Assembly (NCBI RefSeq): GCF_003711515.1
Contig: NW_021167081.1
Span: forward strand, 1,042,236-1,106,235
Reading direction: 5' to 3'
Origin: Sodiomyces alkalinus F11
Taxonomy: Eukaryota; Ascomycota; Sordariomycetes; Glomerellales; Plectosphaerellaceae
DNA: 64,000 nt
The position numbers and the translations under genes are program-made. Below are positions 45,734-58,354 of this stretch, piece by piece. The notes under the pieces were generated by a model. That model worked only from the letters and a program-made list of their open reading frames with translations. It was not told where the DNA came from and did no database searches. The stretch's first letter is position 1. Each line of letters opens with the position of its first letter.

Positions 45734-46683
45734 TTTTTTCTTCTTTTGTTCTTACTTCCGTTGCGCTGCTTCCTGTTTACATCTTTGCTCCCCTCTTCCT
45801 CTTCGGACATGGCACTCTGACCCCCCTCCAGTTCTCCATATGTGTGCCGTCTCTCGGTCTTCCATACCATTGTTGTAGATATGATGGATCCCAAAGGTAA
45901 CAACAGCCCTGTTGAGGATGGGCGAAGATGGGCAGCCTGTATAGAACCCGTCTACCTTATGCAACCATCTGATGGGCATCAGAAGATCGCGTGTTCACGA
46001 ACAACTGGTCTGCGTAACTTCATTGCATCGCTCTAGGTTGTCCAGAGAAAAGGAATCACCTATCAAACCCATCCATATACCGTCACACCGTCAAGCTATG
46101 GAGGACCAAGGAGCGAGTAAACTCACCTCTCACACCTCCATTACCGTGGCAATCAGTCCCATTGGCCCACCATTTTGACGGCATGCCATAACCTCTTCTC
46201 ACGCGCCAAGTCCCCTCATCCCGCGTCGCTGCCCAATATCGTTGACGAGCTATAGCCAGCCAGGTGTTGTACTTAAATAGTAGCTTCATCGGGTGCATTG
46301 GCTGCCAGCAGCCCAAAGTGGTCTCCGCATAGAGATAGATCGAGAAATGACCCAACGAGGAACTCGCGGAGTGCATGACATTTGGACCTTCAAAAAGGGT
46401 GAGTATATATGAAGGTTGTCCAGCCGTTCCTCCTCCCGACTCGCCCCATGCATAATCCAAAGAAGACCAGGTTTAGGACCTCCGAGACCAGTACGATGTT
46501 ACGACCTAAGATGGCCAAAAATACAAGTAAATTCAAGGTTGGGGTATATGTCTCCTGCCGCAAGGCGGGAGTGTCAACAACGGAAAACCCGATGTGCTGG
46601 CCTGCTCGGGTACAAAAACACATGATACGGACAGACAAGACATGCGAAGCCTAATGACCCCTTACCGCCGTCAATCGACCGGA
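45734..46683. other. intergenic region
   Basis: About 950 bp follows the 5S rRNA gene and precedes the stop codon of the giant minus-strand gene. No gene or clear repeat is seen. Confidence 0.45.
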
Positions 46684-49600
46684 TCAACCGGTGATCTTCC
46701 TCCACCAGCTGCTGCGCGGTGTCGTGTCCATGAAAAGGGAGGCCCGACGCCGCTCGTCGCTACCTTCGGATGTGCCACCGATGGTTCCCCCACCATGACG
46801 CCGCTCCCTGTCCCGGTCCCGGTCCCTCTCCCGTTCTCGCTCCTCACGTCGCGTACGTCGTCGCCGCTGATCATCAGCTTCGTCGGCCGTGCCACCTTCC
46901 TCCATCCTGGCACGCCGGCGTCGCTCCCTCCTCTCGCGGCGAGCCTCCTCGTCGTTCTGCGCCGTACCCTCTTCCGGTGGTGGTCCGGCATCCGAATGGT
47001 CCTTCACCCAAGACGAAGTGCCCGAGTGGGGCCACATCGGCTTGGACTCGTGGCCACGGTGGGACCGGTGTCTTGGATAAACACCTTCTGTCTCAGACTG
47101 ATACCGACGGCTGCTGCGGTGCCCACCATCGTCTTCCTCGCCACCACCACCACCACCACCACCAGAACCTGCAGCACGTGCCGCTCGTCGGGCTTCGCGC
47201 CTGAGTCGTCGTGCTTCCTCGTCATCTGGAGCTTCCATGTGCCGTAGACGACGACGTTCCTCTCGAGCCGCACGCCTCGCCTCGGCGTCTTCCTCTTCAG
47301 CTGTCGCAGCGGCGGCCGCTTCACGTGCCTTACGCCGGCGACGGCGTTCGGCGCGCCTAGCCTCTGCCTCTGCCTCCTCGGCCATGCGACGCTCCTCTTC
47401 CTCCCGCTGCCGTGCCGCACGTCTCTCTGCGCGTCTCGCCTCCTTCTCCTCTTGCCTACGCGCCTCGGCATCCTCTTCGTACCTTCGACGCCGCTCACGC
47501 CGATCCCTGTCCTTGTGATGGCGTGCCTCCTCAGCTGTTCGCCCGACCCCTTCAGCCTCGGCTGCTTCCCGCTCGGCTGCTTCCCTCTCAGCTGCTTCTC
47601 GCTCAGCCCTTCTCGCTCTCCGAACAGCCCGGTGCGCTTCCCGTTCTGCCTCTTCAGCTGCCGCGGCGTCACCAGCCCCATAGTCAGCGGGGTATCCTTT
47701 ATGGCGGTGTTCCCGCCTTCCCTCGTCGTCCGTCATGGCGTACGTATTGCGACGCCGAGGCGGTTCTGGACGTTCTGGGCGCTCAGACTTGGGAGTCCTC
47801 AGATTGCTGAAGAAGCCACCAAATCCTTTTTTAGCACTGGAATTGGAACGCTTCAGAGCAATGGGGTCCGACGGCCCATCAGCCTCGACCATGACAACAT
47901 CGTCCTCCCTGGGCAATTTAGAGCGTCTACGCGATCTTTGGGAAGGTGTTTCTTCTCCGTTGGCGCCGACCATGACAATGTCCTCGTCTTCTGGGGGCGG
48001 AGCACGCCTTGCAGATCTGCTAGAGTTCTTGATGCCCAGGACCTTCGCGGCCTTAGATGAGATGGGTGGTGCTTCCTCTGGAGGTGGCGAAGTGAAGCCG
48101 CCAACGTCGACCGAATGTCGGCGCGATGATTTTGTGCTTGATGCATGTCTCCGGTCGCGGGTCGTCGTGGCTCGCGTGACAGGGGGCGTACTAAACATGG
48201 ACATGAGTTTTGGCCGTGCAGACGTCTCCCTGGCCCTGTCGCCACGGTCGTGATCTCGGTCTCGATCCCGGTCTTGATTTCGATGTCGCTCACGGTCCCG
48301 TTCATGGTCTCGCTCACGTTCCGCTTTGTCCGAGCTAGATCCTTTCGACGAGACCTTCTCTTCCTTCTCAACCCGTTCCCTCTTCTTCTTCTCCGACACT
48401 GTCCGGGACGATTTCTTTTCCCGCTCGCGTGGCGCCGTAGCCGCCCATGCGCCCAAGGATGGTCCTTCACGGTTGACCCTTGTTCGTTCCTTTCGAGAAC
48501 GCTTAGACTCTTCGGATGGCGGGGTCAAGGGCACATCAGGGACAGCCGGAGGAGGTGGTGGTACCTCGGGAGGTATCTCGGCGGGTTCTTCGGCAGATTC
48601 CTCCTCAGCAGGTCGTTCAGCAGGCTCCTCGGCAGGCTCCTCGGGAGGTTCCTCGGGGGGTTCTTCAGGAGGGGCTTCGGGAGGGACCTCTACTGGTACA
48701 GGCTCCTTTGCCCGTTTCTTGCTCTTTTTGCTGCTCTTCTTGGGTGGCGCCAGGTCGATGATTTCTACAATCTCGTCATCTTCGGGGAAGGAGCCCGGAA
48801 GATCGGATTTTTGGCTCTTTACAGGTTCGGGTTCTGGCTCGGGCTCAGGTTCGGGTTCCGGCTCCGGCTCAGGCTCAGGCTCAGGCTCAGGCGCAGCTTG
48901 GGCTGGTGCAGCCTTCTTTGCCTTCTTGAGTCGCTTGCGCTCTTCTTTCGTGAGAGCCGCGGCCGGGACGGGGGGCGGAGGCGGGGGTACCGGTTCAGGT
49001 TCAGGCTCGGCCGCTACTTCTGGTACCGCTTCTTCCACTGGAGGTTCTTCCACCGGAGGTTCTTCCACCGGAGGTTCTTCCACGGGTTCAAAAGCTTTTA
49101 ACCTGTCAGCGATCTTGCCTCTCACAACCTTCCGGGCTGAGGACGGTTTCAATGCATCCTCGGGCGAAGAAGATGCGAGCGTGTCATTCCCGTCGATGCT
49201 AGCACCTTCTGAACCCAGTGACGAGTCAGCAATGCAATCTCGGTACCGCGAGGTGAGATGCTGCTTGTTTCGGTGAAGATCATAAAGTGATGGAACATCT
49301 AGGGAAGAGGACTATATTGGGGGGTGGGTGTTGATTCCACCGGGGAAGGGTACAGGGGATGATGGCATAGGGACGAACCTTTCTTGCCGGACTTCTTTGA
49401 AGTCGATATGCCCCAGAAGCTGAATGCATCATTAACGGGCTTCGGTTTGCTGGTGACAGGCTCTTCTGCCGCCAGCAGCTCCTCGACCTGTTCGGGACTG
49501 AGTTCCCCGATGGCCTCCTCCAGTTCTTTATCCTCGCTCTTCTCCTCATCCTTGTCTTTGGACGACTTCTTTGACTTGGCCTTGGACTCCTTCTCTGTCT

Positions 49601-52600
49601 TGGAAGAGCTTTTCTTGGACTTCTTCTTGGATGCTTCAGCTGCAGCCGCCGCCGCCGCTTCAGCCTCTGCTGCTTCTGCCGCTGCTGCCGCCTCTGCCGC
49701 TGCTGCCGCCTCTGCCGCTGCTGCTGCCTCTGCCGCTGCCGCCTCTTCTGCTGCTGCTGCCGCTTCGGCCTCTTCTCTCTCCCGCTGCGCCTGCTCCTCC
49801 GCCTCAGCGGCGAGTCTTTCCTCCTCCTCTTTGGCGGCTTTCTCCTTAGCACGCTTGTTAGCGGCCTCCTGCAGACCGTCAAGAGTGGTTTGGTCCTTCT
49901 TGGGCAGTTTGCCTCGCTTGGCCTTCTTGGCGAGTAGAGCTTCTAACTGTGCCTCTTCCTCAAGGATCTGCGCAGCCTCGGCTTCAGCCCTTTCGCGCTC
50001 TTCTTCTTCCTGCCGGGCTATTTCGGCCGCGGCAGCCGCAGCAGCCTCCTCCGCCTCGCGGGCAAGCCGCTCTTCTTCTTCTCGCTGTGCCTGCTCTTCA
50101 GCTTCCTTTTCCTCCTGCGCCTTGCGGGCAGCTTCTTCCTTCTCGGCTTTCTTTTTTTCCTTCTCGAGCTTTTTCAACTCCTTCTCGCTTAGCTTGGGTT
50201 CTTTTTCTTTCGTTTTGGACAGCTTCTCCTTTTCCGGTTCCGGTTCTGCTTTATGCTTAGTCATGTCCATGTCTAGTGTTGGAGGGGATGGCGCGCGCGG
50301 TAATGCATCGTTCGCCAAATATATCCTTACGGTTCTTCTTTGACTTCTTTTTCGACGAGAGGCCCCAGAAGCCCAGGCCGCTGTCCTCGGTTTTGGCGCT
50401 GGTATCCTGGCCCTCTTCGACAGGATCTGGCTGCACCGAGTCTAAGGGTGGCTCTCCTTCATCAAGTTCGACGGGTTCGTCTACGTCCGGAACCGCGGGA
50501 GGCACCTCCATTGGCGGCGAGGGCTCCTCTCCATATTCGACTAGGGCGCTCGCTTCTTTGCCTTTACACTTGTCAGTTTCGGAGTTCCGTGAGAAGGGGT
50601 AGAGGGTTGCTGTCGAGAAGTCCGATCGAACGGCACCGCCGTTTCACAGGATCCGACTCGTTACTAGTACCTTTCTTCTTCTTATCCTTTTGGGAGCCGC
50701 CAAGGCCCCATATGCCCCAGCCGCTTGACTGGGCTGCGGGTTCAGGTTCGGGGTCGAGGTCCAAGAGAGCACTCTTTTTGCTTTTGTCTTTTTTGGACGT
50801 CGAAGTGCCCCAGATATCAACAGACTCGAGCTCGGGCTCAGGCTCAGGCTTGGGGTTTTCTTCTTTTTTACTGCCCAGGTCGTCCCAGAAGCTGTCTTCA
50901 TTGGCCGGCTCTGGTGCAGGTGGCAGCGGCTCAGGCGCCGCTTCCTCTACGGCACCTTTCTTCTTCTTCTTTTTCTTATCCTTAGCGGAAGTGCTCACAC
51001 CCCATGCGTCATCAAATTTTGGAGGTGCCGGTTCCGGCTCCGGCTCTGCCGCGGGTATTGGGTCCGGAACTGCCGGAGGAGGTTCCGGGTCGGCGACGAC
51101 GCCTTTCTTCTTTTTCTTATCTTTTTTGGAGGTCGTGTCGGTGAAGTCACCCCAGATATCGGCCTTCTTTTCCGGTTCTGGCGCAGGCTCGGGCTCAGGC
51201 TCAGGCTCGGGCTCGGGCTCAGCGGCTGGTTCTGGGTCAGGCACGGCTGGGAGAGGTTCTGGGTCCGCAGATACACCTTTCTTCTTCTTCTTCTTGTTGT
51301 CCTTCTTGGACGTTGATGTCGTAGAGGCACCCCAGATGACGTCGGATTTCTTCGCCTCCGGTTCGGGGGGTGGCCCCGGCACATGTTCTGGTTCTGGTTC
51401 TGGTTCTGGTTCCTTGACCTCCATGACGGCACCCTTCTTGGTTTTTTTGGAGCTACTACCGCCACCCCAGGCATCCCAAAGGTTATCTTCCTTCGGTTCC
51501 TCTTTGGGCGGTTCCGGCTCAGGTTCGGGTTCCACTGGCGGCGGGGCCAGTGCCGGCGGCGGATCAGGATCTACTGATCCCTTCTTCTTCTTCTTCTTGG
51601 ACTTCGCAGTTGCAGCGGGAGCAAGCCAAGGCTCTGCGGCAGGTTCTGGATCAGGAGCCGGAGGGGGGACAGGCTCAGGCTCAGGTTCTGGCTCGCTTTT
51701 CTTGCCCTTTTTCTTTGTAGAACTCAGGCCCCACGCGCCAGTGAGATCATCCACCGCTCCGGAGGTACCCAGATCTTGGCTCTTTGTACCCCCCGAGGTG
51801 AACCCGAAATCGAAGGAATCATCCTTCTTCGACTTTGATTTGCCGAGGCCCCAGGGGTTCGAATCGACATCCTCTTTGTTTTCGGCCGCCGCATTCCCGA
51901 AGGAGTCTTTGCTGCCTGCGAAATCCAAGCTATTCCCAGTATTCCAACTCGACCCCCAGGCGCCAAACGATGTTGTCCCCTTGGTATCCGTCGAACCGAG
52001 ATTGAGATCTAGTGTCCCAGACCCTATACCTGGGTCGTCGAGAGTGATTTCCTGAAACGAGTCCAACTTGGATGATGGTACCTCAGGGAAGTTGGTGGAC
52101 TCCTCCACGGCGCCCTTCTTACCCTTCTTCGTTTTCGCCGACGTGAAGGTGCCCCAGTCATCCGCAGGACTCGGGTCGCCCGTGGCGTTATTGTCGCCTG
52201 CTCCGTTGTCTCCATTGTCTCCGTTGTTCTTGTCGCCGCCATCACCATCCCCTCCGGCTCCGCTGCCATTATTGCCGGCATCCCCTCCTTGGTCTCCCCC
52301 GGCGTCACCTCCGTGGTTGCCTCCCTGGTCGCCACCATCGCCGCCTCCTTCGTCGTTCTGCTTCGTGTCGTCACCGTCGTTGTTATTAGTGACCGCTTTT
52401 TTAGGTGCTGCCTTCGCCGCCTTTTTCTTCTTCGCTTCCCGGAAGCCGTGTTGCGAAGAAAAATCAATCTCAAACTCCTGGGTAGGGTCGGAGAACAGGG
52501 CATCCCCGCTGCGGCGTTGGCGTGGCCTCTCCTGTTCGTCAGACGGTGGAGGAAGCGGGGCCGCAACGTCAGATGGGGGCAATTGTCGGACCACCAGGGC

Positions 52601-53252
52601 GTCGGTAGAACTAGGATTCATGAGGTCTTCGGAGGGTTCCTGAGGTTCGGGAGGGCAGGCGAAACGTCGAGACCACCTCGGCGAACAGTTGGGTACTTTC
52701 AAGGGGGTTGATGGGACGCGGGGGGTGGAACCGAAGGGTTGAGCATCGTTACGTCGTGACTAGGTAAGGCCATGAATCAGTTTCTTATGAATTTACGGAG
52801 TAAGTTGCGGCACGGGGGCGACAGTTAGCGAGTTGTTTGCGAGGGAAAAGAACGGTGGGCACCCCAAGACGGTCCGGTCAGAGTTAAATACCGGCCGGGA
52901 CCATGCGCCTTTTTAGACTACCGACGGCGTTTAGAGGAGCCGGGTAAGTGACCCATTTCCATGCCGACGGTATTTGGCCCTCCCTTATTGTCGATGAAAG
53001 TCCAAACAAGCAGATAAAACGAAAGGGGACGAAAGGGGGAATAGAAAAAAGGTTAAAAAAAAGGGAGGGGAGAGGGAGAGAGAGGCATACCTGAGTAATC
53101 CACCATTTTGAAACCCAGGCCCGGGCTATCATGCCCAGGCGGATGCGTACGTCTTCTTCATCCCACCCAGTCGTCGATGGCTGGCCAACTCTCCAACCAC
53201 ATGGGCTTTTTGGGAAGCTTCCTGGAAAGGCCAAAACCTCGGCCGCAGCCAT
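46684..53252 (-). CDS. giant low-complexity protein with WG/polylysine modules, about 1996 aa
   Basis: The function is unknown. Five exons join in frame: complement(53252-53091), (52759-50671), (50561-50331), (50272-49379) and (49298-46684). The donors are GTATGC, GTACTA, GTAAGG and GTTCGT. Exon 1 encodes a 54-aa ordered-looking head (GWDEEDVRIRLGMIARAWVS). A Gly/Asp/Asn-rich stretch follows. From residue about 256 to 1117 there are some twelve modules of the form W-G-x-x-[ST]-x-x-K-K-x-K-K-K-K, separated by Pro-Glu dipeptide runs. Next come an Ala/Glu-rich helical stretch and a long Arg/Glu-rich tail ending TTPRSSWWRKITG. Introns 2-4 are all phase 1 and fall directly after a lysine cluster. 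Such composition suggests a disordered or coiled scaffold. The start could also be an in-frame ATG at 53276. Similar fungal proteins carry empty names such as glycoprotein X. Confidence 0.82.
49034..49086. repeat. in-frame tandem repeat encoding VEEPP units
   Basis: About three and a half copies of a 15-bp unit containing CTTCCACCGGAGGTT lie in the coding sequence of the giant gene and give repeated Val-Glu-Glu-Pro-Pro on the minus strand. The longest part is nearly perfect, which points to recent slippage. Confidence 0.85.
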
Positions 53253-56200
53253 TGTGGAATTTTGAATTGAATACACGACAATGAAATGTGTAAATCATGG
53301 ACGCAGTATCGAATCGGAGAGGGTTCCTTGCGTGGCGTGTAGCTTAGAAGCTGCAGTGGATGTTTGGTGATCACAGTCGTCTCGTGATAGTTGGGGTCGT
53401 CTTGCGAGTATCTGGTGGGAAGGTAACCACAATCCCACGCTTGACTATCTCGTTTGTTGAATGATCCTTCGTCTAGTTCTCGGTACAGTCGGCGTGTGTT
53501 AGGTAGAGAGACAACGGCAGGCCAGGGGAAGGTACAGCATGAGTTGAAAGGCCGGAGCGATTTGCTTGGCGGTCTCTTCTGACTCAACAACCCAGGCCAG
53601 CGGGGTGAACGAAGGACTGGGTGCCGAGGCGCTCCCAAAAATTGCCTCTACTCCCTTAAGACGATTTGGTATAAGAGAAGTAATATATGTGCTGGTACAA
53701 AGATTTCAGGACAAGGAGAGCCGGGGAGCAAAGAAAAGAAAAAGAAGGGGGGGAGGGGGGGAGACAGAGAGAAAAGGCGTTGGCTGGGGAATACAGCAAG
53801 GGAAAAAATAATAGCGATGCTAATGGCAGGTACTTGAGGTCGTCCTAATCGATAACGGACCACTCACTGCTCTGTTTCCAAGAGAGTTTCAGGGATCCGA
53901 ACGGGGGGTTGCCAAATGACGATTTTAGTAGGTGGTCGGGAAGGTACGACGTACAAAAACCAAAACCGATAGCGGGTATGTAAGGTAGCCAGTGGGGAAA
54001 GCAGGGATGCAGCTTTGTGCCACGTCTTGTCGGTGATCCAGCAGTGGAGGAACTGGAAATTGGTGTCGGATGCCAGCCGTGAGATTGATGGTAGGTTGGG
54101 TGTTTGTAGTGCGTAGTAAGTTCGGTAGGTAAGGTACCTAGCTGTAGGGTAAGGGAGAGATACCGAAATGAGATCAGCTCTCTCTTCTCTTCACCACCCT
54201 ATTGTCCCCAGTGAAGAAGACCAAGCAGAAAGAGGAATCCAGGATAGCCAAACCCAGTCGAGGTTAGCCAAGCTGGAACCACCCCGAACCAAATCTGGCA
54301 AATGCCGTGCGACGATTGTCAAAATGGGATAATAATCGCGGTACAATTCGTTCTGATCGTGGCGTCCTGATCGTAGATACGGGATGCGGTGTATTCTTCG
54401 ATCACGGCACCCTTACTCCGTTAGGTAGATAGGCACAATGACTTGACTTCTCTCCGGGCAAGAGACAAAGCCAAAGAAAAGAAAGGGAAGAAGAAAGAAA
54501 GAAAGAAAGAAGAAAGGGGTGAACCGTTGACTTGTGCGAGGGCGGAGCAGCTACGAAGGATGAGGAACAGGAACAGAAGAACCCAAACCAGTCGTCCCTT
54601 ATCCCTCGCTGCAGCGACGCCGTCACCACAAGTCGGTTGAGAGCGCGTCTTGTCTCGGTTCGGGACGTCCACTCGACCCGAAATTAATTCTTACGAGCCT
54701 CTTTGACGCCTAAAATGCAGGAGGAGATATGATGATAATTGGCCGGGTCCCTCACCTGGAGTATACGGCCGGTTTTGAAAGGGGGAAGCAACCGGATGAC
54801 AAGTACAAGAGTGAAAAAGAAAACGGGATTGAATTTTGGATAACAGGATATGGAATGAGCTAAATGTAAGGTACCTTACGGAACGGACGTGTCCTGGTCG
54901 CGCTTTCTCGACGATGAGTCTTTCCTCTTGTTGTCTCTTCTATTCGCCCCGCGGTACCTACTCCTTTACCCCATCCCATCAACCAGTCAAGCCATCCGTC
55001 GTCCACCCTGTGAGGACACTAAATCACACCTGTGTCCTCAGTAAAGTAATTAGGAGATATTTATGTCCGCTGCGATGTGTACGTTGTACATACTCCATAC
55101 TCCATACTCCATACTCCATACCACATACCGGATGGGCACACACATACACCCACACCATTGCTTCTGCATCAGAGGTGTGTGCAACAATCCGACGATGTTC
55201 CCAATCTATCTATGGTCGTCCTATCGTTGCCGTTGCTTTGATACAGGACGCCCCAGTGGTGTCTGCTGGATGGCTGGGACCTCAACCCATTGGCTGGTCC
55301 ATGTGAGACCCCTTGCCCTGGGGCATCCACTTCCGTCCTAAACATGGCCGAAGCCCCCCCTAGTCGACAGTAGTGGCGGTATTAGCCCCTTGACCAGCCT
55401 GCCAGGTGATGCCATTCCTTCCCGTCTCCCGGGGATGCTATTTTCTACCAGGTGACCGACCCCTCTCTTTCGTGGAGCAGCATGTGGAGGGTGGGGGTCG
55501 GAGCTACACGTACATACATAGGCACTCGAACAACTTGAACAAGTCTGTCCATCAAAGGCGTATTCGTTCGAAGTAGGACCCTACGCACTTTTCCGTGATC
55601 TCCCTTTTTGGGATGTCGTTAATCGTATGTAGCTAGGCTGGGATAGAGTGACGCTGGGCGACGAGTTCTCGTTTTCCGCCAAAAAATTGAAATTAACACC
55701 GGTATTACCCCTCCTGCGACCCCTCATTTTAAACAACCTTTTTTTTCTTTTTTTTAAAAAAAAAAAAAAAGAAAAAAAAAAAGGAAAGGAAAGGAAAGGA
55801 AAGTAAGAAACAAAGATCCTAGACCCTTGTCCAGCCCGTGCCAAACCCTCACTGGATCGACAAATCAACCGTCAACTAGCCACCTACGAAGCACAAATAT
55901 TAGAGGCCGCCCTCAGTCATCCATCCCGTCGTCTTCCGACTCTTTGTCATTGTTTTCCTGTCCATTATGACCTCGGATATAGTGACCTCGAATCGTTCGC
56001 CCTAAAACGCATGTACTTCGTACATTCTGCGTCTGCACACGCACAAGACACCTCGCTATAGGTATTTCCACTGAACACCACGATGACCCGGGGCTATCCA
56101 GACAACCCCGACGTGTCCGCTCCCTCCCCCCACTTCACGTCTTCGAACAGTACGCTAAGGCTGGAGCCGTCGGTGGTCAAATCAATAGGCAGGCGGAGAC

Positions 56201-58354
56201 GTCATCGCGCAAAGAACCGCAAGGAAACGCGCTGTACGGAGTACGCAGGGTGTGGTAAAGAACGATGAGGTACCGATACATAACGGCTGGGCAGCCATGC
56301 GCATGCGACCCATGTAGGGAAACCACTACGGAGCCAGGACGGTTTGATGATCCCCTCCCCCAAATCGTATTGTGCATTTCTGGGAAACGTCCGACAGGTT
56401 CCCCTTTTTCTGATCGCTGGCCAGAGATCCATCCTCAAGCAGTTGAGCAGTTGGACAAGATGACATGCTTTGAGTAAATGGTATGTGATGGATAATAACA
56501 TTCATGCTTCCCAAGCTTTGATCCATCGGGATGTCCGGAGTACGTACATACGTACATAGACGAACATAAGGTACGAGACACCGACAGTGATTCATGCCTC
56601 CTAAAGACGGAGACGCAGACGCAGGCTTCGGGAACTAAAATCGGCCAACGAATACCCAAAGTTACATTGTGATGTACTTCCTACATGACTGCCCCGTCTC
56701 GACACATGATCGTCCACTCATTCGAGACCCCTTACCCAGCAACATGCCCAAAGCGGTATCGCGTCTCCTTCACCGCCTCAACGTCCGCCAAGGCAACACC
56801 AATGCCATGCCTCAAGAGATGCGCCATCAACAGCAAAAGATGCGCCAAACAAGACCGAAACTGCCCAGAATCCATTTTTCTTCAATGGCCTTCTATATCC
56901 GAATGTTTTTGCTGTGCTCCTCCATCCGTCGGAGCATTAATGCAATGCCACGCGAGTGGTCTTCCTGGGTAATTACCTGTTGTGGACATGTTCAGGGCAA
57001 TGGGGCATCAAGGTGACCATTCGGCCAGTCTCAATGGCACCTGTCCCTTGTCGTGGCGGCCCCATGCGCTGTCGTTCCCGTTCCCGAACCATGAACAGAA
57101 ATTGCCGCTTTACCACCATCTTTCCATTAATGTCTTTTTCTTTCTAGTTGAGGCACCGCCTAACAGGCAAGGTCCCGGTTCATCCAACTGCTTTTGGCGG
57201 TCAGACCCGACTGGATGGTGGCGAAAGATAGAATTCTGGGGGTCTCAATGTCTCTCATTACTCGAATGGGATTTTGGTACTCCATACTGGCATCATATGT
57301 GTCGATTCACGGAGGAGTAACGGAGAGCTGCTACGTTGCCACACGGCGCACCACGACGAGACGGGACTCAGGCTGTATAGAACACCTGCTGCCCCTCGAC
57401 GGGGGCTTGTTATACCTCAGCGCCAAAGTTTTTACCTACCATGGTCCGCGACTGCATCAGAACAAAGCCAACTTGCTCACTCAAGGTCGGCAGCCGATGC
57501 GACTAGCGGGATCTAGCAGTGGCACATATGCCCGAGACTCGCGCGCTCATTTACCAACTAGCTTCTTCCGTATTGCGTGCATGAGCATTACATGCCGGAA
57601 ACAAAGAACCTCAGCAGAAAAGGCCCGCAGATTCTGTTCTCGTACCTCACCAGCGACCACAATGACTCGGCAGGGAAGAATCTGTTGGGAAGAACGTCTG
57701 CTGCTTGTCTCGCAGCACCCCGGCCCGCAAGTCGACATGCCTATCCGGCATCTCTGTACTCCGTAAGTTCATCTAACACGTTGGCTTGCAGCGTGGGGCT
57801 ACGAAGTAAAACGCCCTACGTGGCTCACATTACGCTGGTCTCGCCCAATCGTGGGGCTCCTGGGACAAGGCGTCGCGAATGAATGCCGTCTCCGAGTCGA
57901 GCCCCGAGACTTCAGCCCCGCCGACGTGCCCCGAAGCTGCAGGTCATGGTGAATCGGTGTCTACAACAGGTCTTCAATGCGTAACGGCTTTGTTGCCTTG
58001 ATTATACCAATCGAAGTCGATGTGTAAATCGATACTCGTCCTCATATGGAACTGTCGCAGCCAGGATCGGTGCAAAAGAAGTCGGTGCTTTTGTCTGTGC
58101 CCCCCTTACACGTGGTCAGTGGACATGAGTTCCATGGTGCTGGTGTGCAGGGCACCGGCTTCCATCGGGAGGGCAATCACTATGATCGTTATAATAGGAT
58201 CAGATCGATTAATAAGGCTATTGTCGACGCTTATTCAGGCTGGTCACGGTGCCGCTAGCGCGGCTAAGGCGCCTATCTCAGCTGAGCTACCCGGTTCCTC
58301 AGCAACATACGTTATATAAGTTGAGGCGAGACCGCTACACCACCTTGCGAGGTT
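53253..58354. other. gene-poor stretch of 5.1 kb
   Basis: The part next to 53.3 kb is the promoter and leader of the giant gene and includes purine-rich runs. Further on are a TAGGTAAGGTACCTAG motif (about 54125), a 7-bp tandem repeat ATACTCC (about 55088-55115), an A/T homopolymer tract (55740-55803) and TACTCCGTA-like motifs (about 56235, 56535 and 57765). No protein gene is supported. A tRNA-like stretch at 58245-58310 was rejected. Confidence 0.45.
55088..55117. repeat. 7-bp tandem repeat (CATACTC)
   Basis: About four copies of CATACTC/ATACTCC stand in a row in non-coding DNA. No function is suggested. Confidence 0.85.

Noticed and set aside
50340..52055. long plus-strand frame of 571 codons opposite the giant gene
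   Set aside because: It is a mirror of the Pro/Glu/Lys-rich coding strand (glycine/serine dipeptide runs) and has no independent start context or introns.
58245..58310. tRNA-like stretch on the minus strand (TAGCTCAGCTGAG...CTTAGCC) with an A-box
   Set aside because: No B-box (GGTTCRANNCC) and no closing acceptor stem were found, so at most it is a tRNA-derived fragment.
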